Origin: Desulfotomaculum copahuensis
GTDB taxonomy: Bacteria > Bacillota > Desulfotomaculia > Desulfotomaculales > Desulfovirgulaceae
DNA length: 64,000 nt
Direction: 5' to 3'
Assembly (NCBI RefSeq): GCF_001655685.1
Contig: NZ_LYVF01000069.1
Span: 87,287-151,286 of the forward strand
Of this stretch, positions 16,373 to 24,428 are shown piece after piece (within the stretch, counting starts at the first letter, position 1; each line of letters opens with the position of its first letter). The notes under the pieces are model-generated. The model was not told the origin of the DNA, did not search any database, and saw only the letters and a program-made list of their open reading frames with translations. A program made the translations under genes and the position numbers.

Positions 16373-17242
16373 ATGTACTTGCCGGACTTTGATTATTATG
16401 CGCCCGCAAGCCTGCCGGAAGCCTGCGCGCTGCTGGCGCAATCCGGCCCGCGCGCAAAGGTGCTGGCCGGCGGCACCGATGTGCTGCCCATGATGAAGAA
16501 AGAAAAAATCGCGCCGGAAATACTGGTGTCAATCAAGAAGCTGCATCAATTAACCGGCATCCGTGAAACACCGGGAAATAAAGTCGTCATCGGCGCCCGG
16601 ACCACACACAACGAACTGGTCAATTCGCCCGTACTGCAGAAAAAGTATCTTTCTGTGTGCGTGGCCGCCCACCGGATCGGCAACAACCAGATCCGCAACG
16701 TGGGCACCATCGGCGGGAACATTGTCAACGCCGTACCTTCCGCCGATTTGCCGCCCATACTGATCGCCCTGGGCGCGCTGATCAAGCTGACCGGAACGGG
16801 AGGGGAAAGGGATTTACCCCTGGAAGAAGCTTTTGCCGGCCCGGGCCGTTCCGCAATCAGCCCTGATGAAATATTAACCGCCGTAATCATACCCGGCAGC
16901 TCCTTGACCGGCAGTACCTACTTTAAATTCGCCCACCGCCGTTCCGGCGCCCTGGCCGTGGTGGGCGTGGCCGCCGCGGTGACTATGGAGGGAGAGGTCT
17001 GCCGGGAAGCCCGCATTGCCCTGGGCGCCGCCGCGCCCACACCGATGCGCGCCAAAAAGGCGGAGGAACTACTCCGCGGACGGGTGGTCACGGAGGAATT
17101 GCTGGAAGAGGCCGGCCGGTGCGCGGCGGCGGAAAGCAAGACCAGAACCAGCATCCGCGGCTCGGCGGACTACCGGCGGGACATGGTGCGCGTATTCACC
17201 AAGCGGGCGCTGCGCAAGGCAATTAAAGATGGTCACTCGTAA
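16373..17242 (+). CDS. FAD-binding subunit of a molybdenum hydroxylase (HcrB-like, no extra Fe-S insertion)
   Basis: 289-residue medium subunit of the xanthine dehydrogenase family. FAD-binding motifs are KVLAGGTDVLPMM (first loop) and IRNVGTIGGNIVNAVPSADLPP (second loop). True 4-hydroxybenzoyl-CoA reductase HcrB carries an insertion with four cysteines for an additional [4Fe-4S] cluster after the second loop; here the chain runs straight on to ILIALGA with no cysteine. ATG 16373 is chosen from AGAGGGGG spacing; a TTG at 16319 with GGAGGAAAGG upstream would add 18 residues. First of three genes in the order FAD, 2Fe-2S, Mo. Confidence 0.85.
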   Translation: MYLPDFDYYAPASLPEACALLAQSGPRAKVLAGGTDVLPMMKKEKIAPEILVSIKKLHQLTGIRETPGNKVVIGARTTHNELVNSPVLQKKYLSVCVAAHRIGNNQIRNVGTIGGNIVNAVPSADLPPILIALGALIKLTGTGGERDLPLEEAFAGPGRSAISPDEILTAVIIPGSSLTGSTYFKFAHRRSGALAVVGVAAAVTMEGEVCREARIALGAAAPTPMRAKKAEELLRGRVVTEELLEEAGRCAAAESKTRTSIRGSADYRRDMVRVFTKRALRKAIKDGHS

Positions 17243-17261
17243 AAGGGAAGGGGGCGGCGGA

Positions 17262-17780
17262 ATGCAGGCCATTGCGGACAAAGACGGTGTCAAACGCTAT
17301 CTGGTTACCCTGCATATAAACGGCGACAGCTACACCCGGGTAGTCAAAGCCAACACCCTGTTGGTCAACTTTTTAAGGGACGATCTGGATCTGACCGGCA
17401 CCAAGAAAGGCTGTGAACTGGGCGACTGCGGTTCATGCACCGTGCTGCTGGACGGCAAGGCGGTGGATTCCTGCCTGATCCTGGCCGTGGAGGCGGACGG
17501 GCGGGAAATCACCACCATTGAGGGACTGGCGCGGAATGAAAAACTGGACCGGCTGCAAGCAGAAATGATCAACCACGCCGGTGTGCAGTGCGGCTATTGC
17601 ACACCGGGCATGATCATGTCGGCCAAAGCGCTGCTCACCCGCAACCCGCACCCAACCGAACGGGAAGTGCGGCAAGCCATTGCCGGCAACCTCTGCCGTT
17701 GTACGGGCTATGTGAACATCGTCAAGGCCATTCTGGCGGCGGCCAATGAAGAGGTGGGGGAGGGAAGCGGCGATGAGTGA
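17262..17780 (+). CDS. 2Fe-2S subunit of the molybdenum hydroxylase (HcrC-like)
   Basis: 172-residue small subunit. The plant-type [2Fe-2S] domain shows GCELGDCGSC and a fourth Cys in VDSC; the helical second domain shows CGYCTPGM and CRCTGY, the two-cluster arrangement of xanthine dehydrogenase-family small subunits. It passes electrons between the molybdenum site and FAD. ATG 17262 is chosen from AAGGGAAGGGGG eight bases upstream; an earlier in-frame ATG at 17229 overlaps the previous gene. Its end overlaps the large-subunit start by eight bases, so the three subunits are translationally coupled. Confidence 0.92.
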   Translation: MQAIADKDGVKRYLVTLHINGDSYTRVVKANTLLVNFLRDDLDLTGTKKGCELGDCGSCTVLLDGKAVDSCLILAVEADGREITTIEGLARNEKLDRLQAEMINHAGVQCGYCTPGMIMSAKALLTRNPHPTEREVRQAIAGNLCRCTGYVNIVKAILAAANEEVGEGSGDE

Positions 17781-20076
17781 AAAATATGCGGTGATCGGCA
17801 AAAGCGTACCCAAAATAGACGGGCGCGTCAAGGTTACCGGTCAGGCCAAATATACCGGTGACTTGAAGTTTCCCAACATGCTGGTGGGGAAAATCCTGAC
17901 CAGCCCGCATGCCCACGCGCGCATTTTGAGCATCGACACATCGCAGGCGGAAAAACTGCCCGGGGTGAAGGCGGTGATCACCCACCGGGATGTGCCCGCC
18001 TTGAAATACGGCATCAGCCCGGCCCGCTGGGATGAAAACATCTTTTGTATCGACCGGGTGCGTTTTGTGGGGGATAAGGTGGCCGCGGTGGCGGCCATCG
18101 ATGAAGAAACCGTCTACAAGGCGCTCAAGTTGATCAAGGTGGAATACGAAGTGTTGCCGGCCGTCTTCGATCCCGTGGCGGCCATGCAAGAGGGCGCGCC
18201 GCAGATCCATGACGAATACCCGCGCAACATCAACACGGAAATACACCAGAACTTCGGCGATGTGGAAAAAGCGTTTGCCGCAGCGCATCACGTGCGCACC
18301 GATCAATTTACCGGGCAGCGTACCTACCAGAGTCCCATCGAACCGCACTCCGCCATCTCGATCTGGGAAGACGGCAAATTGACCGTTTATACCAGCACCC
18401 AGTCCCCGCATTATTTTCAATATTACATTGCCCGGGAATTCGGTCTGAAAATGGGCGATGTACGGGTAGTCAAACCGTTTGTGGGCGGGGGCTTCGGAGG
18501 CAAACTGGAACCCACCGGGCTGGAATTTGCCGGCGCGGTACTGTCCCGGCTCACCGGCCGGCCGGTAAAAATGTTTTACGACCGGCATGAAATGTTCGCC
18601 CACAACCGCGGCCGCCACCGCCAGATTATGAAAATCACCACCGGTGTGGACAAAGACGGTAAAATCCTGGGTGTGCACGCCGATTTTATCATGGACGGCG
18701 GCGCCTATACCAGCCTGGGCATTGCCACAGCCTACTACGCCGGGGCGATGCTTCCCCTGACCTATGAATTTGAAAACTACAAGTTCGACATGTACCGGGT
18801 CTACACCAACCTGCCGGCCTGCGGCGCCCAGCGCGGCCATGGCGCGCCCCAACCGCGGTACGCCTTTGAATGCCACCTGGATATGCTGGCCGAAGACCTG
18901 GGGATGGACCCGCTGGAACTGCGCCTGCGCAACGCCCGGCGGCCGGATACCGTCACACCCAACGAATTCAAGATCAATTCCTGCGAGTTGAAAGCCTGCA
19001 TTGAAAAGGTAAGAGAAATTTCCGGCTGGGATAAGAAAAAGGGCAAGCTCCCGCATGGCCGGGGGATCGGCATTGCCGTGGGCAGCTTTGTTTCCGGCGC
19101 CGGATATCCCATTTACCGGACCAACCTGCCCCACTCCGCCGCCATGATCAAGGTGCACGAGGACGGATCAGCCGCCACCCTGTACACCGGCGCGGTGGAC
19201 ATCGGACAGGGGACTGATACGGTGCTCTGCCAGATGGCCGCCGAGGCCATGGGCTATACCTATGAGCACATGAAAATTGTGGCTGCCGATACCGAAACCA
19301 CCCCCCATGACTTTGGCGCCTACTCCAGCCGGCAGACGCTGATGTCCGGGGCGGCGGTCAAACAGGCCGGCGAAGAAGTGAAGAGACAAATCCTGGAAAC
19401 GGCCGCGGCTATGCTGGATATTGACGTTTCCACCCTGGACTGCCGGGAAGGAGTGGTCTTCTGCCAGTCGAACCCGGAAATCCAAAAAACTTTTGCCGAA
19501 GTGGCCCGGGAGTTCTTTGTCCGGAAAGGGCCGCTCGTCGGCCGCGGTTCCTACGCCCCGCCAAAACTGGGCGGCAAATTCAAAGGAGCGGCGGTGGGCA
19601 CCTCGCCGGCCTACAGCTTTGCCGCCCAGGTCAGCGAGGTGGCAATAGACGAAGAAACCGGTGAAATCGACGTCAAGGCGGTCTGGGACGTGCACGACTG
19701 CGGCACGGTGATCAACCCGGCCCTGCTGCACGCCCAGGTACACGGCGCCCTCTTTATGGGCATGGGCGAGGCCGTCTGGGAAGAAGTCGTGTTTGATGAG
19801 CAGGGCCGGATCAAAAACGCCAATTTGAGTGAATACCGCCTGCCCACGGCGCTGGATATGCCGGAGATCACCTCTCAACTGGTGGAAAGCTGTGAACCCG
19901 ACGCCCCGTGGGGGGTGAAGGAAGTGGGCGAGGGGGCCACCATCCCGACCATGGGCTGCTACTCCAACGCCATTTACGACGCCATGGGCGTGCGCGTCTA
20001 CAGCCTGCCGCTGAGTTATGAAAAAGTCTGGCGCGCCTTGAAGGAAAAGCGGGAAAAAGAAGCCGGGGGCGGGTAA
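17773..20076 (+). CDS. Molybdopterin-binding large subunit of the hydroxylase (HcrA-like)
   Basis: 767-residue large subunit of a xanthine dehydrogenase-family enzyme. Visible are the N-terminal a/b hammerhead (IDGRVKVTGQAKYTGDL), GGGFGGKLEPTG near the cofactor, ACGAQRGHGAPQ, DIGQGTDTV, and the near-C-terminal KEVGEGATIP segment with the catalytic glutamate. Reaction could be reductive removal of a ring hydroxyl from hydroxybenzoyl-CoA, or hydroxylation of an aromatic/heteroaromatic ring; the partner FAD subunit lacks the Fe-S insertion expected for the former. ATG 17773 overlaps the previous gene and follows GGGGGAGGG. Aryl-CoA ligase upstream supports an aromatic substrate. Confidence 0.88.
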   Translation: MSEKYAVIGKSVPKIDGRVKVTGQAKYTGDLKFPNMLVGKILTSPHAHARILSIDTSQAEKLPGVKAVITHRDVPALKYGISPARWDENIFCIDRVRFVGDKVAAVAAIDEETVYKALKLIKVEYEVLPAVFDPVAAMQEGAPQIHDEYPRNINTEIHQNFGDVEKAFAAAHHVRTDQFTGQRTYQSPIEPHSAISIWEDGKLTVYTSTQSPHYFQYYIAREFGLKMGDVRVVKPFVGGGFGGKLEPTGLEFAGAVLSRLTGRPVKMFYDRHEMFAHNRGRHRQIMKITTGVDKDGKILGVHADFIMDGGAYTSLGIATAYYAGAMLPLTYEFENYKFDMYRVYTNLPACGAQRGHGAPQPRYAFECHLDMLAEDLGMDPLELRLRNARRPDTVTPNEFKINSCELKACIEKVREISGWDKKKGKLPHGRGIGIAVGSFVSGAGYPIYRTNLPHSAAMIKVHEDGSAATLYTGAVDIGQGTDTVLCQMAAEAMGYTYEHMKIVAADTETTPHDFGAYSSRQTLMSGAAVKQAGEEVKRQILETAAAMLDIDVSTLDCREGVVFCQSNPEIQKTFAEVAREFFVRKGPLVGRGSYAPPKLGGKFKGAAVGTSPAYSFAAQVSEVAIDEETGEIDVKAVWDVHDCGTVINPALLHAQVHGALFMGMGEAVWEEVVFDEQGRIKNANLSEYRLPTALDMPEITSQLVESCEPDAPWGVKEVGEGATIPTMGCYSNAIYDAMGVRVYSLPLSYEKVWRALKEKREKEAGGG

Positions 20077-20335
20077 TAACCCCGGTGTTCCTGTGAACCC
20101 GCGGTGGTTTGAGAAAAACCGGGTTTCCGTTAAACGCCCTGCGCTTGACCGCACTTCAGGCGGCTGAACTGTGCGGTTACAACCCTGTCACAGGAACCGT
20201 TCCCCGGTTAAGCGACGGCGGGAGTTAGATGCCCTTTCAGCATGGATTTGAACTTGCATACCGGACGATTGCTATGACAGGCGCAGGGTGTGAAAATTCT
20301 GCTTAATTTTGAAATGGCAGGGAGGCCGGCTGATT

Positions 20336-21175
20336 ATGTCCTCTCCGGTGATTGATTTTCACATTCATCCCATTTATTACGAACAATATTGCGTTTCCGC
20401 CGCGGAATGGATCAAGACACAGCAAACGGCGGGGGACTGGCCGGCTTTTGTGGAAAAATACGCAGATCCGGCCGTGTTTTCCGCCTTTCTGGAAGAGAAC
20501 GGAGTGGATTACGGGGTGATCCTGGCCGAACTGAGCCCGGTGACCACCGGCATCTGCACCAATGAATACGTACGGGAATTCTGTCACGGCCGGGAGAAGT
20601 TGATTCCCTTCGCCAGTATCAACCCCTACCTGACCGAAGGCGGCGGCACCGGCCGGCTGGCCGGGCGGCTGTTGCAGGAGGACGGCTTCCGCGGAATAAA
20701 GCTGTATCCGACCTATCACTATTTTTATCCCAACGACCGCCTGGTTTATCCCGTTTATTCCGCGGCTGAGGAAGCGGGAGTGCCGGTGATGCTGCATACC
20801 GGCTCGTCCATCTTCAAGGGCGCCCGGCTGAAATATGGCGATCCCCTTTTTTTGGACGACGTGGCGGTGGATTTTCCCGGTTTAAAAATCGTTCTGGTGC
20901 ACAGCGGCCGCGGCCTGTGGTATAACAACGCCTTTTTCCTGGCCCGGCTGCATGAAAACGTCTACATGGAAATAGCCGGCCTGCCGCCGCAAAAGCTGCT
21001 CGATTACTTTCCCGAACTGGAGCGCAACGCCGGGAAAATTATCTTCGGTTCCGACTGGCCCGGCGTGGTCAGCATCAAGGCGAATATTGAAATGATCCGG
21101 GCGCTTCCCCTGCAAGAAGAGACGAAGGAAAAGATTCTGGGCGGCAATGCCGCCCGGCTGCTGGGCATCAGGTAG
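20336..21175 (+). CDS. Amidohydrolase-2 family protein (possible aromatic decarboxylase or hydrolase)
   Basis: 279-residue TIM-barrel metal enzyme. Metal ligands: HIH in VIDFHIHPI at the N-terminus, the histidine in MLHTGSS, the histidine in VLVHSGRG, and the aspartate in IIFGSDWPG. GIKLYPTYHYFYPND is typical of uncharacterised members of the family that includes ACMSD and gamma-resorcylate decarboxylase. ATG 20336 follows GGGAGG. It lies just after the molybdenum enzyme with a 260-base gap, and could decarboxylate a hydroxylated aromatic acid or open a lactone; nothing in the sequence fixes this. Confidence 0.8.
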   Translation: MSSPVIDFHIHPIYYEQYCVSAAEWIKTQQTAGDWPAFVEKYADPAVFSAFLEENGVDYGVILAELSPVTTGICTNEYVREFCHGREKLIPFASINPYLTEGGGTGRLAGRLLQEDGFRGIKLYPTYHYFYPNDRLVYPVYSAAEEAGVPVMLHTGSSIFKGARLKYGDPLFLDDVAVDFPGLKIVLVHSGRGLWYNNAFFLARLHENVYMEIAGLPPQKLLDYFPELERNAGKIIFGSDWPGVVSIKANIEMIRALPLQEETKEKILGGNAARLLGIR

Positions 21176-21304
21176 CCGGGAGTGACGGTGCAAAACCATT
21201 CTGGGACCGGATCCGGGGATGCGCCGGGGGCGACAAAAGCAACATGCCACCGGCCGCACAGCCGGCAATCCGGATGCGGCCTGACCTGTCGGGGAGTGAT
21301 GCAG

Positions 21305-21664
21305 ATGCGTAATGTTACCTGGAAATCTGTTGCCGGTAAACATTGTGCTTATCTGGAGTCTGGTTTTGGCGGACACCGGAAAAAAAGTCCGGCTTTGAAG
21401 GACATTTACCTGGGCAATACGCCGGAACGGGCGGCGGCCAGGCTGCGCCGGCTGGTGGGTGACAATGAAGAGTATTTCCACCTGGTGACCGAACTCTACC
21501 GTAAGCGGCCCGGCCGCAAGCCGCCGGTGAACGAACGGGAAAAGGTGGTCCGGGCGTTACGCCGGCTGGCGGCGCGTTATAAGGACGAGGAAGTGCAGGC
21601 GGTATTGCAGCAGGCGCTGGTTGCACTGGAAACGGACGATGCGGCCGGTTCGGATGAATCGTGA
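21305..21664 (+). CDS. Hypothetical protein, 119 residues
   Basis: I do not recognise this protein. It is charged and mostly helical, with a conserved-looking centre DIYLGNTPERAAARLRRLVGDNEEYFHLV and a basic stretch YRKRPGRKPPVNEREKVVRALRRLA, then an acidic end. No signal peptide or membrane segment. The start ATG 21305 is favoured because GGGGAG lies eight bases upstream; ATG 21299 is too close to that site. It lies between the amidohydrolase and a dehydrogenase with gaps on both sides. Codon use resembles its neighbours, so it is probably a real gene. Confidence 0.6.
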   Translation: MRNVTWKSVAGKHCAYLESGFGGHRKKSPALKDIYLGNTPERAAARLRRLVGDNEEYFHLVTELYRKRPGRKPPVNEREKVVRALRRLAARYKDEEVQAVLQQALVALETDDAAGSDES

Positions 21665-21974
21665 CGGCCGGAAATTGACGTGCCGGGAATGCTGGATAAA
21701 TTCAAGGCGTGGTGTGTTAATTCCCAATCCACTCCTTTGGAATGTCCAATCACCCGTACGGGTGATTTAAAATCATTGCCGGCGGAATTATCATAATATG
21801 AAAAGGGGGGATATGCCGCCGTTTCCGCCGGAGGTAGAGTCAAGCGCTGTTGACGGAAAATTGTGAACCGTTGGTAAAACGGCAGTATAGCCGCAACCAT
21901 AGCACGGTAGAATGGAGCAACCTCTTGCGGGGTACGGGAGTACGGCGATTAAAAATCTCCTGGAGGTGTAAAAT
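21665..21974. other. Intergenic region with 18-base palindrome
   Basis: No convincing coding frame in this 310-base gap. It contains the perfect palindrome described separately, a -10-like CATAAT at 21792-21797 downstream of it, and, just before the next gene, a clear ribosome binding site CTGGAGGTG. It appears to be the promoter region of the dehydrogenase at 21975. Confidence 0.6.
21749..21766. promoter_or_regulatory. Perfect 18-base palindromic operator candidate
   Basis: ATCACCCGTACGGGTGAT is identical to its reverse complement. Each arm contains CACCCG, the same box that is repeated in the promoter elements at 5391 and 38760. It lies about 26 bases upstream of a -10-like CATAAT, so it overlaps the -35 region or sits just upstream of it. 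Confidence 0.5.
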
Positions 21975-22973
21975 ATGGCTCCATTTTTTGATCCCCTGAA
22001 TGTTCTGATTGTTCAGGAAAAGGCGGAAGAATATGCGGATCTGATCCGGGAACGCTTCCCTGAGCAGGTGAAGAGCGGGAAAATCCGCATCATGCTGGCC
22101 CGTGACGAAAAAAGCCTGCCTGAGGGGGCGCTGGACAGCCACATCATCGGCACCTGGCCGTTGATTAAAGAGGTGCCGCAAATGAAGCACCTGCAGTGGG
22201 TGATGACCTTCAGTTCGGGCGTGGACCACTGGGAAAAATCCAGGCTGTTGCCGGCCGGTGTGCCTTTAATTCACCTGCCCGGCGGTTCGGCTATTCCGGT
22301 ATCGGAGTTTGTACTCGGGCTGATGCTGTCCCTGACCAAGAAATACAACCAGATGTGGGATAACCAGAAAGAGGCCCGTTATATCCGGATCGAAGGGGAA
22401 GAGCTGTACGGCAAAACCCTGGGCATCATCGGACTGGGCGGCATCGGCCGGGCGGTGGCCAGGCGGGCCAAGGGCTTTGACATGCACATTATCGGCACGG
22501 ATGTGCGCATCACGGATGTTCCGTTTGTGGATGAGGTCTTTTTGAACGAAAAGGTTGACGATGTGATCCGGCAGAGCGATTTTGTCCTGCTGTCCGTACC
22601 GGAAACCAGGGAAACGCTGGGCATAATGAATGAAAGCCGGTTCAAGCTGATGAAACCGACGGCCTATTTCATCAACTGCGCCCGTGGTTCCCTGGTGATC
22701 AAGGAAGCCTTGATCAAGGCGCTGGATGAAGGGTGGATTGCCGGGGCGGCCATGGATACCTTCTGGATCAAGAATCCGCTGCCCTCTTATCTGCCGCCGG
22801 ATGACGAGTTGTGGCAGGCGAAAAACCTGATCATTACGCCGCACATTTCCAGCTGGACCAATATGTACGCCAAACGGTTCGGCGCCATCTTTGTGGAAAA
22901 CATCGGCCGATTTATGCGCGGCGAACCATTGCTCAATATCGCCCCCGGCTTTGGCGTACCCATGGCCAGCTAG
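21975..22973 (+). CDS. D-isomer-specific 2-hydroxyacid dehydrogenase
   Basis: 332-residue NAD-dependent dehydrogenase of the D-2-hydroxyacid family. The Rossmann motif is GIIGLGGIGRAVARRA (about residues 152-167) followed by the acidic residue in GTDVRI; the substrate-binding region has FSSGVDHW; catalytic Arg is in NCARGSLV, Glu in the following helix region, and His in ITPHISSWT. It interconverts a 2-oxo acid and a D-2-hydroxy acid. Next to a 2-hydroxyacyl-CoA dehydratase-like pair, a role in forming an aryl-lactate from an arylpyruvate is suggestive, but there is a 300-base gap between them. ATG 21975 follows GGAGGTG. Confidence 0.88.
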   Translation: MAPFFDPLNVLIVQEKAEEYADLIRERFPEQVKSGKIRIMLARDEKSLPEGALDSHIIGTWPLIKEVPQMKHLQWVMTFSSGVDHWEKSRLLPAGVPLIHLPGGSAIPVSEFVLGLMLSLTKKYNQMWDNQKEARYIRIEGEELYGKTLGIIGLGGIGRAVARRAKGFDMHIIGTDVRITDVPFVDEVFLNEKVDDVIRQSDFVLLSVPETRETLGIMNESRFKLMKPTAYFINCARGSLVIKEALIKALDEGWIAGAAMDTFWIKNPLPSYLPPDDELWQAKNLIITPHISSWTNMYAKRFGAIFVENIGRFMRGEPLLNIAPGFGVPMAS

Positions 22974-23279
22974 CTCCCGGCGAAAGCACCGGCGGCCCGC
23001 GACCGGGACAAAGTATGGCCGGTAACGGGTTGCCGGTGTTTTCGAGATCATGAATCCTGGTGACGTCCGGTAATTCCTTTTGATCCGGGAAGCCGGGGTG
23101 CATGTGCTTCCGTTCAGCTTGCGGCTGGCGGCAGCAACCCCCGGGCCGCCCCCTGTTTATGGTAAAACGGACGGCCATTGTTATAAACAACGGCCATTTC
23201 CCCGGGTGCCGGGATTAATCGCCGGCAGGCTTCCGGTAAGGATACGGTGCAAAGCGGCCGGAGAGAAAAGGGGTGTACG
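22974..23279. other. Intergenic region with inverted repeat
   Basis: A 306-base gap without a convincing gene. At 23173-23195 GGCCATTGTT and AACAACGGCC form an imperfect ten-base inverted repeat around ATA, overlapping a TTATAA that could be a -10 box. This looks like a promoter with an overlapping operator or a hairpin in the leader of the BcrC-like gene that follows. Confidence 0.5.
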
Positions 23280-24428
23280 ATGATCCAGGATTTGCTGGCT
23301 GAATTTGTTGAAGCGGTGAATTTCCCCGGCCGCCACGCCCGGGAGTGGAAAAAGGAGCACGGTGGCCGGGTGATCGGCTGGCTGCCGGCTGACGTGCCGG
23401 AAGAATTGATTCATGCCGCCGGCTTTATGCCATTCGGAGTGCCGGGCGGGCACAGCGGGGTGGGATTGGCGGACGCCCACCTGCAGGGGTGGGTTTGCTC
23501 CCTGGCCCGCAGTTGCCTGGCTCTGGCCGTGCAGGGCCAACTGGAGTTCCTGGACGGGTTGATCATCCCGCACATTTGCGATACCACCCGGATGCTGGGC
23601 GGTATCTGGCAGCATGTCCACCCGCTTCCGTTCATGGAATATTACCGGTTGCCCCGGCAGGTGGAGCGGCCCAGTGCCCGCCGGTACCTGCAAGCGGAAT
23701 TGCAGCGGCTCAAGAGCAGGCTGGAGGAATTCAGCGGCCGGGAAATCAGTCCGGAGCAATTAAACCGAAGCATTTCCCTTTACAACCGCAGCCGCTCCCT
23801 GTTGCGCACCCTTTCCCGCCTGCACCGGGAAAATCCCGGCCGGCTGGGCAGCCGGATGTTTTATGACGTGGTAAAAAGCGCCATGTTCATGCCGCGGGAA
23901 AAGTATACCGGGTTGCTGGAAAAGCTGGTGAACTGTATACAAAAAGAGAAAATGGAACGCCCCGCTTCCGTCCGGATACCACTGCTGCTTTCCGGGGCGG
24001 TGGCGGAACCGCCTGAAATTCTGGATATGATTGATCAGGCCGGGGGGGCCGTGGTGGCCGACGACATGCAAACAGGCTACCGCTATTTTGCCGTGGACGC
24101 GCCGGAGGATGGCGATCCGCTGGCGGCACTGGCCGTCCGCCAGTTGAATCAAATCCCCGGTGCCCTGTTCGACCCCCGGAACAACCCCCGCGCCGCTTTT
24201 CTGGTTGAAAAGGCCCGTAACCATGGCGTGGCCGGGGTAATCTTCCTGCATTTGAAATATTGCGAGCCGGAGAACTATGATTACTACGACAACCAGCAGG
24301 CACTGGACCGGGCCGGCATCCCCGGCCTGCGTCTGGAAACGGAACTGGGCACCAGCTCCCTGGAGCAAATGCGCACCCGGTTGCAGGCCTTTCTGGAGAT
24401 GGTGGAGGGAACGGCCGATGGCGGATAA
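23280..24428 (+). CDS. 2-hydroxyacyl-CoA dehydratase / benzoyl-CoA reductase BcrC-like subunit (second copy)
   Basis: 382-residue protein of the HgdB/BcrC family. It keeps the family outline seen in the BzdN-like protein at 38917: REWKKEHGGRVIGWLPADVPEELIHAAG, a cysteine segment CSLARSCLALAVQGQLEFLDGLIIPHICDTTR, and LKYCEPENYDY, which supply the expected cluster cysteines. The PHICDTTR and YCEPENYDY forms lean toward 2-hydroxyacyl-CoA dehydratases, while the N-terminus leans toward BcrC. ATG 23280 follows AAAGGGGTG. It overlaps the next subunit by 11 bases. No ATPase/activator gene is adjacent, so it would need one encoded elsewhere, such as the pair at 41377-43076. Confidence 0.82.
   Translation: MIQDLLAEFVEAVNFPGRHAREWKKEHGGRVIGWLPADVPEELIHAAGFMPFGVPGGHSGVGLADAHLQGWVCSLARSCLALAVQGQLEFLDGLIIPHICDTTRMLGGIWQHVHPLPFMEYYRLPRQVERPSARRYLQAELQRLKSRLEEFSGREISPEQLNRSISLYNRSRSLLRTLSRLHRENPGRLGSRMFYDVVKSAMFMPREKYTGLLEKLVNCIQKEKMERPASVRIPLLLSGAVAEPPEILDMIDQAGGAVVADDMQTGYRYFAVDAPEDGDPLAALAVRQLNQIPGALFDPRNNPRAAFLVEKARNHGVAGVIFLHLKYCEPENYDYYDNQQALDRAGIPGLRLETELGTSSLEQMRTRLQAFLEMVEGTADGG

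Noticed and set aside
16373..20076. Naming the molybdenum enzyme genes hcrBCA outright
   Set aside because: The FAD subunit lacks the [4Fe-4S] insertion of 4-hydroxybenzoyl-CoA reductase, so the reaction is uncertain.
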